In this document: positions 7,605 through 16,255 of the stretch, piece after piece
Position numbering within the stretch: position 1 is the first letter of the stretch
How the letters are laid out: every line of letters begins with the position of its first letter
NCBI GenBank assembly: GCA_964445255.1
Contig: CAYUKM010000030.1
Coordinates: 1-24,554 of the forward strand
Source: SHLQ01 sp964445255
Lineage (GTDB): Bacteria > Actinomycetota > Acidimicrobiia > Acidimicrobiales > SHLQ01
DNA length: 24,554 bases
Reading direction: 5' to 3'
Made by a program: the position numbers and the translations under genes
Notes under the pieces: generated by a model
What the model was told of the DNA's origin: nothing
What the model saw: the letters and a program-made list of their open reading frames with translations, nothing else
The model's database searches: none

Positions 7605-8288
7605 CTACCAGTTGTTCGCTCGAGGCCCGAATAGAGCAGAACCGAGGCGCAACATCGTGGCGCCCTGAGCAAGCGCATCTCGGTAATCCCCAGACATTCC
7701 CATCGACCGTTCGCGCAGGTCGTTTTCCTCCGCGAGCCGGTTCAAGTCAACGAAGCTCTGTACCGTTCGCTCGTGGTCGCCGAGAACACCGATAGTCATC
7801 AGACCTGCCACCTCCACCTCGTGATCCCGAGCGACTTCAAGCATCGACTCGAGCTCACCGGGCGTTATGCCGTCCTTCGTGGTATCGCCGGCTGCCGCAA
7901 CCTGGATCAAGATCCGCGGCTCATTACTTCGCTTGGCGATCTCAACCACCACTTCGGGGCGAGAGACGCTGTGCCACAGATGTACAGCGCTGGCGACCTT
8001 TCGCACCTTGTTGCGTTGGATGCGTCCGATGAAGTGTGCGCGGGTGCCATCCGGCAGCGGGAGCTTCGCTGCAAGCTCTTGCGCGTAATTCTCGCCGATG
8101 TCGGTGAGTCCTAGTCGGGAAGCGCATTCGATTGCGCTTCGATCAAAGCCCTTAGTGACCGCCACGATCGTGACATCGCTGCGCCCCTCCTCTTCAATGA
8201 CGGCATGGACGCGCGCGATTTCGGTTGCCACTTCGTCGTCGCTGCGCACCATCGATGGCAACCCTGAGGACTCCCCTTGGTCTGACAT
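7605..8288 (-). CDS. yggS: PLP homeostasis protein (YggS/PROSC family)
   Basis: The 227-residue protein is a single-domain alanine-racemase-fold pyridoxal-phosphate binder. K46 in VAVTKGF is the Schiff-base lysine. Further family motifs are GENYAQE, HFIGRIQRNK, and the C-terminal SMGMSGDYRDA and GSALFG phosphate-binding region. Known homologues are not enzymes with a clear substrate; they buffer PLP and affect amino-acid pools. The ATG directly abuts the pgeF stop (TAGATG), so translation is probably coupled. A second in-frame ATG at residue 13 is possible. The link to division genes is one of conserved neighbourhood in Gram-positive bacteria. Confidence 0.93.
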   Translation of the reverse strand: MSDQGESSGLPSMVRSDDEVATEIARVHAVIEEEGRSDVTIVAVTKGFDRSAIECASRLGLTDIGENYAQELAAKLPLPDGTRAHFIGRIQRNKVRKVASAVHLWHSVSRPEVVVEIAKRSNEPRILIQVAAAGDTTKDGITPGELESMLEVARDHEVEVAGLMTIGVLGDHERTVQSFVDLNRLAEENDLRERSMGMSGDYRDALAQGATMLRLGSALFGPRANNW

Positions 8289-8981
8289 CTACGTCTCATC
8301 ACCTTCAGCGGGAGCAACAATTCGCGCCGCGAGCGCGTGACGTTGCGGTTCTTGGCGAGCCCGATGACTAAAGAACCGCTCCGCGTCACACGATGTACAG
8401 CCACCCATAAATTCGATCTGGGTAAGACCGTGGGCCTCACATGTTGAGCGGATACCTGCAACTAGGTCAAGTGCTGGGGAGCCGCTAGGCGTTGAGGCGC
8501 GGACTTCGTCGCCAAGCGCAGTCGCGACAACATCGAGGTCGTCAGCACCGAACTCATAACACGCCGCGCCGATCGTAGGTCCGACGACGACCGTGTCGAT
8601 TGCACCTCCTCGGTCGGTGAGCGCGGCGACCATTTCGCCAATCACACCAGCGGCGAGACCACGCCAGCCAGCGTGCACGATTCCGATAGGGCCCTTGTCG
8701 GTGATGAAGGCAATAGGCGCACAATCGGCGCCCTGAACCGCGATCACCTGTCCAACGACTTCGGTGAAGAGGCCATCGGCTTCTGGTGTTACGCCCGGGT
8801 TAGCCAGGACGACCTTTGGACCGTGCACTTGGCGGACAACCGCCCAAGGACCGGCCAAGACCGCATCCCGCCGAGCAGACAGGCGAACGGACTCGGTGTC
8901 GACGTGGAAATCGCCATCGGTCCGAGTGGTCAGCGCCACCTCGACAAGATTGCCGTCACTTCGTTGCCACCGGCGACGCAC
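8289..8981 (-). CDS. pgeF: PgeF/YfiH-family multicopper-oxidase-like (laccase domain) protein, GTG start
   Basis: The 230-residue protein belongs to the YfiH/LACC1 family. The metal ligands that I recall for the family are present: H53 in VRQVHG, C87 in QGADCAPI, and H103 in IGIVHAGWRGLAAGV. E. coli PgeF (YfiH) is reported to edit peptidoglycan precursors carrying L-Ser in place of L-Ala, and other members act as purine nucleoside phosphorylases; which applies here cannot be told. The GTG at 8981 lies four bases after the ftsZ stop. An ATG at 9131 exists, but it would put 50 residues of unlike sequence across the conserved ftsZ C-terminus, so I reject it. No clear Shine-Dalgarno is seen, which fits coupling to ftsZ. 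Confidence 0.9.
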   Translation of the reverse strand: MRRRWQRSDGNLVEVALTTRTDGDFHVDTESVRLSARRDAVLAGPWAVVRQVHGPKVVLANPGVTPEADGLFTEVVGQVIAVQGADCAPIAFITDKGPIGIVHAGWRGLAAGVIGEMVAALTDRGGAIDTVVVGPTIGAACYEFGADDLDVVATALGDEVRASTPSGSPALDLVAGIRSTCEAHGLTQIEFMGGCTSCDAERFFSHRARQEPQRHALAARIVAPAEGDET

Positions 8982-8985
8982 AAAC

Positions 8986-10290
8986 TCAGCGCAAGAACGT
9001 TGGCACGTCGAACTCGTCGTCATCCTCGTCGTCACCGGACCCGAAACCGGAATCACTTGAGCCAGAATCGGAGCCTGACTCAGAATCGGGAACATCGGCA
9101 AAGACGTCAGCGATCTCCAGTTCGTCGTCACCGGTGTCCGAGATCGAGAAAGCTGGCGCCGAGCCCTCGCCGCTGTCGCTCTCGAAAGTCGATTCAGTGT
9201 CGGAGTCGGTGTCCGCGAAGTGCGTAAGTTCGATATTGTCGCCGTCGCTCAACGTGGCCGGGGCGGCCGATCCGCCAATCGGAGCTCGTTCGGCCATCGT
9301 GGAGCCAAGTCCTGATGTGGACGTCGAACTTCCAGCGCCTTCCCAACGCTCGAAGCCAGCTGCGATCACGGTCACGCGAACGTCGTCACCCATTTCATCG
9401 TCGATGACCGCACCAAAGATGATGTTGGCATCGGGGTGGGCAACGCCGTGGATGACCTCGGCGGCTTCGTTGACCTCAAAGAGTCCGAGATCTGAGCCGC
9501 CCGAGATGTTCAGCAGAATGCCTCGAGCGCCTTCGATCGATGCTTCGAGGAGAGGTGAGCTAATAGCGGCGCGCGCTGCGGCGAGGGCGCGTCCCTCGCC
9601 TGATGCGTAGCCGATACCCATGAGTGCCGATCCGGCGTCGGACATGATCATCTTGACGTCGGCGAAGTCGGTGTTGATCAAGCCAGGAGTCGTGATCAGG
9701 TCGGTGATGCCTTGCACACCTTGCAGGAGTACCTCGTCGGCCATCTTGAAGGCGTTGAGCACAGAAGTGTTCTCGTTTGAAACGGTCAGCAAGCGGTCAT
9801 TCGGGATAACGATCTGCGTATCGACGTTCTCCTTGAGCCGTTGGATGCCTTGTTCGGCCTGAACGGCACGTCGTCGGCCCTCGAAGCCGAACGGGCGAGT
9901 GACCACACCAATCGTTAGCGCACCTACACTTCGCGCAATCTCGGCGATAACCGGCGCTGCACCGGTGCCGGTGCCGCCACCTTTTCCAGCGGTGATGAAC
10001 ACCATGTCAGCCCCGGATAGGGCCGCTTCGATCTCGTCTCGGTGATCGTCAGCGGCTTGTCGGCCAACTTCAGGATCAGATCCGGCGCCGAGCCCGCGGG
10101 TGAGCTCGCGACCGATGTCGAGTTTGATATCGGCATCGCTCATGAGCAACGCCTGGGCATCGGTGTTTACGGCAACGAATTCGACCCCCTTGAGGCCAGC
10201 ATCGATCATTCGATTGACTGCGTTGACTCCACCACCGCCAACGCCGACCACCTTGATTACTGCAAGGTAGTTCTGGGCTGTTCCGTTCAT
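8986..10290 (-). CDS. ftsZ: Cell division GTPase FtsZ
   Basis: FtsZ polymerises into the division ring. The 434-residue protein shows the tubulin signature GGGTGTG (residues 104-110), the upstream nucleotide loop VGVGGGGVNAVNRM, and the catalytic T7 loop NTDFAD (206-211). The GTPase core ends near residue 314. A linker of about 110 residues follows that is rich in Ser, Asp, Glu and Gly and strongly acidic near its end, then the C-terminal binding peptide EFDVPTFLR (426-434), which is the site for SepF. I choose the ATG at 10290 because GGAGG lies ten bases upstream; the ATG at 10317 would place that site inside the gene. It is separated from ftsQ by 198 bases and thus probably has its own promoter besides read-through. 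Confidence 0.98.
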   Translation of the reverse strand: MNGTAQNYLAVIKVVGVGGGGVNAVNRMIDAGLKGVEFVAVNTDAQALLMSDADIKLDIGRELTRGLGAGSDPEVGRQAADDHRDEIEAALSGADMVFITAGKGGGTGTGAAPVIAEIARSVGALTIGVVTRPFGFEGRRRAVQAEQGIQRLKENVDTQIVIPNDRLLTVSNENTSVLNAFKMADEVLLQGVQGITDLITTPGLINTDFADVKMIMSDAGSALMGIGYASGEGRALAAARAAISSPLLEASIEGARGILLNISGGSDLGLFEVNEAAEVIHGVAHPDANIIFGAVIDDEMGDDVRVTVIAAGFERWEGAGSSTSTSGLGSTMAERAPIGGSAAPATLSDGDNIELTHFADTDSDTESTFESDSGEGSAPAFSISDTGDDELEIADVFADVPDSESGSDSGSSDSGFGSGDDEDDDEFDVPTFLR

Positions 10291-10300
10291 GGGGCTCGTT

Positions 10301-10305
10301 CCTCC
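10301..10305 (-). promoter_or_regulatory. Ribosome binding site that decides the ftsZ start
   Basis: GGAGG, ten bases before the ATG at 10290, supports this start over the in-frame ATG nine codons upstream at 10317. Confidence 0.7.
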
Positions 10306-10352
10306 GGTCCCGATCATCGCGTACGGCTCGCTGTCGTGGGCAGCATTACTAC

Positions 10353-10369
10353 CTCTGTACGTAACAGAG
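10353..10369. promoter_or_regulatory. Perfect dyad CTCTGT-N5-ACAGAG upstream of ftsZ
   Basis: Six-base perfect arms around ACGTA lie 63 bases before the ftsZ ATG. Size and symmetry fit an operator for a dimeric regulator. A TAGTAA that could serve as a weak -10 lies immediately next to it on the minus strand, but I see no good -35, so the promoter itself is not assigned. Confidence 0.4.
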
Positions 10370-10424
10370 ATCGACCTGCGGCTACCACACGGCCCCTACT
10401 CGCTGTGTGTGGCGCGCTAAACAC

Positions 10425-10434
10425 CTCACGTGAG
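10425..10434. promoter_or_regulatory. Perfect 10-bp palindrome CTCACGTGAG in the ftsQ-ftsZ gap
   Basis: The palindrome lies 54 bases downstream of the ftsQ stop and 134 bases before the ftsZ start. It is the second dyad in this 198-base non-coding gap. No known binding protein is assigned from sequence. Confidence 0.3.
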
Positions 10435-10488
10435 AAAGGAAACCGCAAATTGCCGAAAGTTGCAAAACGAAGCTGAAGGTTCACGCTA

Positions 10489-11508
10489 CTACGAACCGAG
10501 AGCTCTGCTCGCTGTAATACACGAGGACCCTCGATGAATGACCGGAGTATCGGGTGTCGACAGGTCGATCACGTCGATGCAGCTCAACGATGTACCACCG
10601 CCGAGGATTGAAGCCAGCGACACGAACTGGGTGCGGGCCTCTCCAGCCGGACCAAAGGTCGCGGTTGCAGAACCGGTCAGATTCGCCGTTACCGAACCGC
10701 CTTCATCAACCGACCACATCGACACCCAGGGATCGAGCTGGTTCGGAATATCGGTCGCAAGACCATAGGCCCGCTCGATGCCAGCTATGGGTTCACCCAA
10801 TATCGCAGCGTCGTAGATCGAGTTGTCGACAACGATCAATGGAACGTTCGCGGGCGGCGTAAATCGCTCCTCGATCGCAAAGCGCTCTTCGCCGACGATC
10901 ATCCATCGCTGCCCGGCAGCGTCGCCCACTCCTGCCACTACGGCGTGCTCGCGAATGACCACTCGTACCGTCGAGGGCCACTGGCGGACGACTGACGCCT
11001 GCTCCACCCAAGGCAGCTCACGCACCCGGTCGGCTGCTTCGTCCGTGTCGTAGGTAATCAGCGCCTGATCATCGGGAATTGCGAGAGCGGCATCGATCGT
11101 GCCCACGCTGGTTCGACTGTGTCCGCTGATCTGCGCGCTAGCGGCCTCGAAGGCGGGGGCCTCGAAGATGGCAAAGACGAATGCGCCGATTCCCAACACG
11201 CCAACGCCGAGCCACCATCGACGGTTACGGGCTCGGTCGATCGGCTGGCGAGGCTCGCGAACCTCCCGCGTTGGGCGTTGCTCAGCATGGTCACGTTCTT
11301 CTCGGCGCCGTTCCACTCGGCGCGGTTCCCCACGACGTCGTTGCACGCGTCGCGGTTCTTGCTGTCGTTCTCGGACGCGCGGACGCGCGAGGGGACGCTC
11401 AGTGGCAACCCGTCGCTTGGTCGAGCCATGGGCACTCCGACGGTTGGCGGCCCGTGGTCGGGGGCCTGGCCGTGGGCGCGAGCCCGCCTGCATTTCACGC
11501 TCAGACAT
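10489..11508 (-). CDS. ftsQ: Divisome protein FtsQ/DivIB with an Arg-rich cytoplasmic tail
   Basis: FtsQ is a bitopic membrane protein that links early and late divisome proteins. The 339-residue sequence has a cytoplasmic tail of about 97 residues containing 33 arginines, one membrane helix (about 98-116), a POTRA domain (about 126-195, beginning AQISGHSRTSVGTIDAAL), and a beta domain with the typical LPWVEQASVVRQWPSTVRV. The ATG overlaps the murB stop by 8 bases and is preceded by AAGGAG nine bases upstream. It is the last gene of the overlapping run that begins at rsmH. The tail is unusually basic; an interaction with the acidic FtsZ linker is a possible inference, not shown. Confidence 0.93.
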   Translation of the reverse strand: MSEREMQAGSRPRPGPRPRAANRRSAHGSTKRRVATERPLARPRVRERQQEPRRVQRRRGEPRRVERRREERDHAEQRPTREVREPRQPIDRARNRRWWLGVGVLGIGAFVFAIFEAPAFEAASAQISGHSRTSVGTIDAALAIPDDQALITYDTDEAADRVRELPWVEQASVVRQWPSTVRVVIREHAVVAGVGDAAGQRWMIVGEERFAIEERFTPPANVPLIVVDNSIYDAAILGEPIAGIERAYGLATDIPNQLDPWVSMWSVDEGGSVTANLTGSATATFGPAGEARTQFVSLASILGGGTSLSCIDVIDLSTPDTPVIHRGSSCITASRALGS

Positions 11509-12472
11509 CTTCTAAGTCTCCTTCAGAAGTCGAGGTCGATTGCACATGGTCGACGAGTTTGTCGGCGAATCCCACGAGCACCGTTTCCGCGTGCAAGTGG
11601 ACGCCGAAAGCCGACCGCACGCGATCGACGATCTCGACCATCAGCGCCATCACATCATCGGCGCTGCCGTCGAGGTCGGCCTGGATGAAGTTGGCGTGCT
11701 TTTCCGACACCATGGCCGAACCGACCCGTAGTTCCTTAAGTCCGGCCGCGTCGATTAGGCGGCCCGCCGAATCCCCGGGTGGGTTCGTGAAGACCGAGCC
11801 AGCGTTCGTGCCACCCGGCTGATGCGCTCGTCGCCATCTCACGATTTCTTTGAGTTCGGTTGCACCGGCCTCTGCGTCGCTCGCGGCCTCCAATACGAGG
11901 GTGGCTTGGGTAACGATCTGTCTGGACCCAATGTTCGATCGGCGGTAGCCCAGCTCGAGTCCATCGACCGTGCGGTTTTCAACCAATCCCGTAGCGAAAT
12001 CTGCGACCTGTACTTCGGTCAGCGACGCCGCCATGTCGGAGCCGTGCCCTCCGGCGTTCATGCGGACCGCTCCTCCGATCGAGCCCGGCACACCAACCGC
12101 CCACTCAAAGCCGGTTAGACCAGCTGCGACAGTTGCCCGAGCCACCACCGGCAGTGAAGCGCCCGCGCCAACGGTCACCAACGTTGCTTCGATATCTATC
12201 TCTGCGAATTCCTCGCCGAGCATGAGCGCCACTCCTTCGAAGCCGGCGTCGGCAACCAACAGGTTGGAGCCCTTCCCGATCGCCAAAGTTGGAGCCCCTG
12301 ACTCGGCGATCACAGCCACGACCTCATCGAGCGCGCTGCGAGCATCCACTCGAGCAAGGATCGCTAGCGAGCCGCCAACCCGGTAGGTGCAAAACGCAGC
12401 CGCCCTCACCGAGGTCTCGACGGCGACACCTTCGATCGATCCGAGGCGCTCAGCGAGCGGATCGAGGTTCAT
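11501..12472 (-). CDS. murB: UDP-N-acetylenolpyruvoylglucosamine reductase
   Basis: MurB reduces UDP-GlcNAc-enolpyruvate to UDP-MurNAc with NADPH and FAD. The 323-residue protein has the FAD-binding motifs IGKGSNLLVAD and GVPGSIGGAVRMNAG, the active-site R178 in GYRRSNI, the proton donor S226 in AGSVFTNP, and E296 in HAETVLVG near the C-terminus. The GSVFxNP sequence and the length match the type II form found in Gram-positive bacteria. The ATG overlaps the murC stop as ATGA, and the stop overlaps the ftsQ start. Placement between murC and ftsQ is a common dcw layout. Confidence 0.96.
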   Translation of the reverse strand: MNLDPLAERLGSIEGVAVETSVRAAAFCTYRVGGSLAILARVDARSALDEVVAVIAESGAPTLAIGKGSNLLVADAGFEGVALMLGEEFAEIDIEATLVTVGAGASLPVVARATVAAGLTGFEWAVGVPGSIGGAVRMNAGGHGSDMAASLTEVQVADFATGLVENRTVDGLELGYRRSNIGSRQIVTQATLVLEAASDAEAGATELKEIVRWRRAHQPGGTNAGSVFTNPPGDSAGRLIDAAGLKELRVGSAMVSEKHANFIQADLDGSADDVMALMVEIVDRVRSAFGVHLHAETVLVGFADKLVDHVQSTSTSEGDLEDV

Positions 12473-13839
12473 GAGGCCCCCATGATCGATTGGACCTCGT
12501 CAGGCAACGTCACCAGGTCGCCCGCGCCAAGCGTGATGCATAAGTCGCCAGGCACGAGTACGTCGGCCACGGCTTGCGCCAGGGTCTCCCGATCGTCGTG
12601 ATAGACGATGGGCGGCGCTTTGGTGCCAGAGCTGACCGCGTCGACGATCAGTTGGCCAGTCACGCCCTCTCTCGGCTTCTCTCCCGAGGAGTAGATGCCG
12701 GTGACGACGAGAAGGTCAGCGTCGCTGAAACAGCCTGTGAAGTCTTGCCACAGCGCCTGCGTTCGGCTGTATCGGTGCGGTTGGAATACAGCGACGACAC
12801 GTTCGTGGCGGGTATCGACAGCGGCAGCTAGCGCCGCGTCGACCTCGGTGGGCAGGTGGGCGTAGTCGTCGATGAAGTCGACGCCGCCGATCGTTCCTCG
12901 ATCATCGAAGCGTCGACCAACGCCAGAGAACCCCGCCAGCGCGCTTTGCACTGCGCGAAACGATAAACCCATTTCGAGCGCAGCAGCAGCGGCCCCCATA
13001 GCGTTCAACGCGTTGTGTAGCCCGGGCATCGGTACGCGCAACTGACCGAGGGGCAGGCCTCCCCGATGTAGCGCGAACGTCGTCGACTCTTCGCTGCGGA
13101 CGATGTCGACCATCTGATACGTGGCACCATCTCGTGCACCATAGGTCACCACATTCGAGCCGTGTGCGAGCGCAAAGGCGCCCTCGTCATCGGCACAGAC
13201 GACAGCGACGTCAGACTGCGCAACAAAGGCAGCAAAGGCATCTCGCAGGGCTTGTTCGCTGCCATAGAACTCGAGGTGATCAGGTTCGACGTTCGTGACG
13301 ACCCCGATCGTATGGCCGAGCGCGAATCCCGAGCCATCGCTTTCGTCGGCCTCGATGATGAACCAACCCCCTGACCCGGCCGACGCGCCGCTACCGAGGT
13401 CCTTTACGTCCCCGCCGATGATGTAGGTCGGTTCGCTTCCTGCCGTCTCAGCGATAACCGCCAACATCGAGGAGGTGGTCGTCTTGCCGTGGGTTCCCGT
13501 GACCGCAACCGTGCGCGAACTGGACGTCATGGCGGTCAGGAGCTCGCCGCGTCGAAGCACCCGGCCTCCGCGGCCCTCGTATTCGAGGACCTCGACGTTG
13601 TTGTCGGGGATCGATGTCGACCGACAAACAATGTCGGGCGTTCCGACGTTCGACGCGTCGTGACCGACCACGGCATGAACACCCATCGCCACCAGGCGTT
13701 CGAAGGCTGCGGAGGCGGCGAGGTCGCTTCCCGTGACGGTGTGGCCCGAGCCGTGAAGCACCTCTGCGATCGCCGCCATACCGGCCCCACCAATCCCGAT
13801 GAGGTGGATCGTCTGCGGTGTTTCGAGGGAGACGGTCAC
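12469..13839 (-). CDS. murC: UDP-N-acetylmuramate--L-alanine ligase
   Basis: MurC adds L-alanine to UDP-MurNAc with ATP. The 456-residue protein has the N-terminal Rossmann motif LIGIGGAGMAAIAE, the ATP loop GTHGKTTT (115-122), the central EADESDGSG region and NVEPDHLE, and the C-terminal FQPHRYSRT and YSSGEKP motifs that are typical of MurC rather than other Mur ligases. One oddity: the usual DDYxHHPTE reads DDYAHLPTE, with L329 in place of the second histidine. The start is GTG at 13839, in a GTGA overlap with the murG stop, with GAGGA eight bases upstream. Confidence 0.97.
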   Translation of the reverse strand: MTVSLETPQTIHLIGIGGAGMAAIAEVLHGSGHTVTGSDLAASAAFERLVAMGVHAVVGHDASNVGTPDIVCRSTSIPDNNVEVLEYEGRGGRVLRRGELLTAMTSSSRTVAVTGTHGKTTTSSMLAVIAETAGSEPTYIIGGDVKDLGSGASAGSGGWFIIEADESDGSGFALGHTIGVVTNVEPDHLEFYGSEQALRDAFAAFVAQSDVAVVCADDEGAFALAHGSNVVTYGARDGATYQMVDIVRSEESTTFALHRGGLPLGQLRVPMPGLHNALNAMGAAAAALEMGLSFRAVQSALAGFSGVGRRFDDRGTIGGVDFIDDYAHLPTEVDAALAAAVDTRHERVVAVFQPHRYSRTQALWQDFTGCFSDADLLVVTGIYSSGEKPREGVTGQLIVDAVSSGTKAPPIVYHDDRETLAQAVADVLVPGDLCITLGAGDLVTLPDEVQSIMGAS

Positions 13840-14993
13840 AATGCTGTCCTCGCGTTCAATGAGGTGCCGGTGAAGGGTTCGACTAGGTCCACGACCGCGG
13901 AGGCAGCGTCGAGGCGAGCAGCGCGGCCAGAGCCCTCGCGCATGGCAGCCAGGATCTCTGGCTTCGCGAGCAGCCGGGTCACCGTTGCGGTCATCAGCTC
14001 AGCATCGAAGGTGGAGTCGGGTACGACCTCGGCTCCTCCTACCGCTTCGAGTGCGCGGCCGTTTGCTGTCTGATGGTCGCCCGGCGCACCGGGTAACGGA
14101 ACCAGAACCGCGGGGGTGTTCGTGACCGCCAACTCGGCGCAGCTGGTGGCTCCCGCGCGACAGACGACCAGGTCTGCGGATGCGTACACGCTCGCCATGT
14201 CATCCTCGTACTCGATGGGCACGTAGTTGTTGGCATCACTCGCGCTCGATCGCACCGAATCGGTGATGCCGTCAAAGTCTCGGCGGCCAATGATGTGGCG
14301 GATGACGATGTCGTCGCGCTTCCCAAGTTCGGCGAGCGCTCCGACGGTCGCGTTGTTGATCGTTCGAGCGCCAAGCGAGCCGCCGAAGACCACGACGTGG
14401 TGTTGCGCATCGGAGATCCCGTACCGCTCTCTCGCGGCCGCACGACGGGCCGGGTAGTTCGCCGCGACGTCGAGGATTGCCGGCCGGACCGGATTCCCAG
14501 TCCAGGTGGCGTTTGGAAGGTCCGTGCCTTCGTATGACACCGCGCACGCTTTCGCGAAGCGACCGATGATCTTGTTGGCGAGGCCTGGGACAGCGTTCTG
14601 TTCTGCGACGACGATCGGGATACGACGCAGCACCGCCCAAAGACCTGCGGGCACGCTGGCATAGCCACCGAGGGCCACAACGACTTCGGGCTTCATGGCG
14701 CCGAGCAGTCGAGAAGACTCGCCAAAGGCTTTCGCAAGCCCGATCACCGCCCCGATGTTGTCTCGCGTTAGGCGGCGAGCAATGCCTCGCCCCGGAAGCA
14801 GGGTCACGTCGAACCCGGCCTCGGGGACCAACTTGGCTTCTACACCACGATCGGAACCGACGAAGTGGATGTCTTCTGGGGAGAGACCACGATCGACAAG
14901 CTCTCGCCCGATGGCAACTCCTGGGAGGACATGGCCTGCCGTGCCGCCACCGACGATCATCACGCGCACATGAGCGGTGGTTGGTTGGGTCAC
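13836..14993 (-). CDS. murG: UDP-GlcNAc:lipid I N-acetylglucosaminyltransferase
   Basis: MurG makes lipid II from lipid I on the inner face of the membrane. The 385-residue protein has the family loop GGGTAGHVLPG (H21 as likely base), ALGGYASVPAGLW, AEQNAVPGLANK, the second glycine loop FGGSLGARTIN, and the UDP-GlcNAc site CRAGATSCAELA and PGAPGDHQTANG. The start is GTG at 14993, in a GTGA overlap with the ftsW stop and with GGAG seven bases upstream. An ATG at 15149 would add 52 residues of Arg/His-rich sequence read from ftsW in another frame, so I reject it. Confidence 0.97.
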   Translation of the reverse strand: MTQPTTAHVRVMIVGGGTAGHVLPGVAIGRELVDRGLSPEDIHFVGSDRGVEAKLVPEAGFDVTLLPGRGIARRLTRDNIGAVIGLAKAFGESSRLLGAMKPEVVVALGGYASVPAGLWAVLRRIPIVVAEQNAVPGLANKIIGRFAKACAVSYEGTDLPNATWTGNPVRPAILDVAANYPARRAAARERYGISDAQHHVVVFGGSLGARTINNATVGALAELGKRDDIVIRHIIGRRDFDGITDSVRSSASDANNYVPIEYEDDMASVYASADLVVCRAGATSCAELAVTNTPAVLVPLPGAPGDHQTANGRALEAVGGAEVVPDSTFDAELMTATVTRLLAKPEILAAMREGSGRAARLDAASAVVDLVEPFTGTSLNARTAL

Positions 14994-16255
14994 TGGGCAC
15001 TCCGGGCAACGTTGAGCATGACACCCACCGCGCCCAGGGTGACGACGAGGCTCGTGCCTCCCGCGGACATGAACGGTAGCGGTACACCGGTTATCGGCAT
15101 GACGCCGAGCACCGAGCCGATGTTGATGAACGCTTGTGCGAGGATCCACGAGGCGATCGCCACGACGAGGAGGCCACCGAAGCGGTCGGCCCGGCGCGCG
15201 ATGACGAGCGACACGAGCCCGAATATGACGTAACCAAGAACCACGGTCACGGCGCCCACAAGGCCGAACTCCTCGGCGGTTACGGCGAAAACGAAGTCGT
15301 TGTGTGCCTCGGGCAAGAAGCCGAACTTTCCGCGGCTCTCACCGATGCCTACCCCGGTCACTCCCCCGTTCGCCACCGAGACCAACGACTGGATTGTCTG
15401 CCAGCCGTCACCCAGCGGGTCGGCCCACGGATCGAGGAAGGCCAAGAGGCGGTTTCGCCGAAATGGGGTGAGGTAGGCCAATGCACCGGCTGCGCCTGCG
15501 CCAATCAGGCCGATCAGGCCAACGACCGACAGTCGAACACCACTGGCAAACAGCGCGGAGATTCCGATAACGAACATGATGATCGTCGTACCCAGATTCG
15601 GCTGCAACAAGATGAGCGCCCCGTAGGTCACAAGGACAAAGAGGATTGGCTTCAGCTGACGGGTGTTTCCGACGGTCTTCGACCGTGCGAGATTGTCGGC
15701 AGCAAAGAGCGCGAGCGCGAACTTGGCAGCCTCCGATGGCTGGAACTGGATAGGCCCGAGACGGATCCATCGCTGTGCTCCGTTTACCGAAACCCCGAAC
15801 CAGGGCAACAGCACCATGACGAGCAAGACGAGGGAGGCGATGAGGATCGGCACCGTGAAGCGTCTTAGTAATCGGTGATCGAGGAAGGTACCTACGGCGC
15901 ATGCGACCACACCGATGCCGAGCCACATGGCTTGTGACCTGAACTGGCCCCAAGGCGAACCCGTCTCGGTGAGCGATGTCACCGAGGACGCGGAGAGCAC
16001 CATGGTCAGGCCGAGCAGCGAGAACGAGACCACGAGTCCGAGCAAGACGATGAAGGGTGTGGCCGAAGTCGGGACGGCGGCTCGCTTCGAAACCGTCCTC
16101 GATCTGCTTGCGGTACGACTCCGGGTAGCACCGCGAGGCCGAGTGGCAGCTCGGGTCCGGGTGGGACGCTGCGTGCGCGCACTTTTCGCGTTGGGCGTGT
16201 TTCTCGCTGGTCGACCACGTTTTCCGTGTGAACGTCGAGTCCTTGTCTGGGTCAC
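14990..16255 (-). CDS. ftsW: Septal SEDS peptidoglycan polymerase FtsW
   Basis: FtsW is the glycan-strand polymerase paired with FtsI. The 421-residue protein has a cytoplasmic tail of about 62 residues with 17 arginines, then about ten membrane helices. SEDS motifs include NGAQRWIRLGPIQFQPSE, LLQPNLGTT, GVGIGESRGKFGFLPEAHND with the catalytic aspartate D320, and the late PLPFMSAGGTSL. The GTG at 16255 overlaps the murD stop as GTGA and has GAGGAGG just upstream. The ATG at 16360 lies inside murD and is rejected. RodA is the close alternative, but the dcw context argues for FtsW. Confidence 0.96.
   Translation of the reverse strand: MTQTRTRRSHGKRGRPARNTPNAKSARTQRPTRTRAATRPRGATRSRTASRSRTVSKRAAVPTSATPFIVLLGLVVSFSLLGLTMVLSASSVTSLTETGSPWGQFRSQAMWLGIGVVACAVGTFLDHRLLRRFTVPILIASLVLLVMVLLPWFGVSVNGAQRWIRLGPIQFQPSEAAKFALALFAADNLARSKTVGNTRQLKPILFVLVTYGALILLQPNLGTTIIMFVIGISALFASGVRLSVVGLIGLIGAGAAGALAYLTPFRRNRLLAFLDPWADPLGDGWQTIQSLVSVANGGVTGVGIGESRGKFGFLPEAHNDFVFAVTAEEFGLVGAVTVVLGYVIFGLVSLVIARRADRFGGLLVVAIASWILAQAFINIGSVLGVMPITGVPLPFMSAGGTSLVVTLGAVGVMLNVARSAQ

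Noticed and set aside
8816..9610. A 264-codon plus-strand open frame, rich in Ser and Pro, opposite the 3' end of ftsZ and the 5' part of pgeF
   Set aside because: It is an antisense shadow of the ftsZ acidic linker and pgeF, with no motif or ribosome site.
13836..15149. A longer murG reading from ATG 15149
   Set aside because: The added 52 residues are a shifted reading of the conserved FtsW C-terminus; GTG 14993 has a ribosome site and GTGA overlap.
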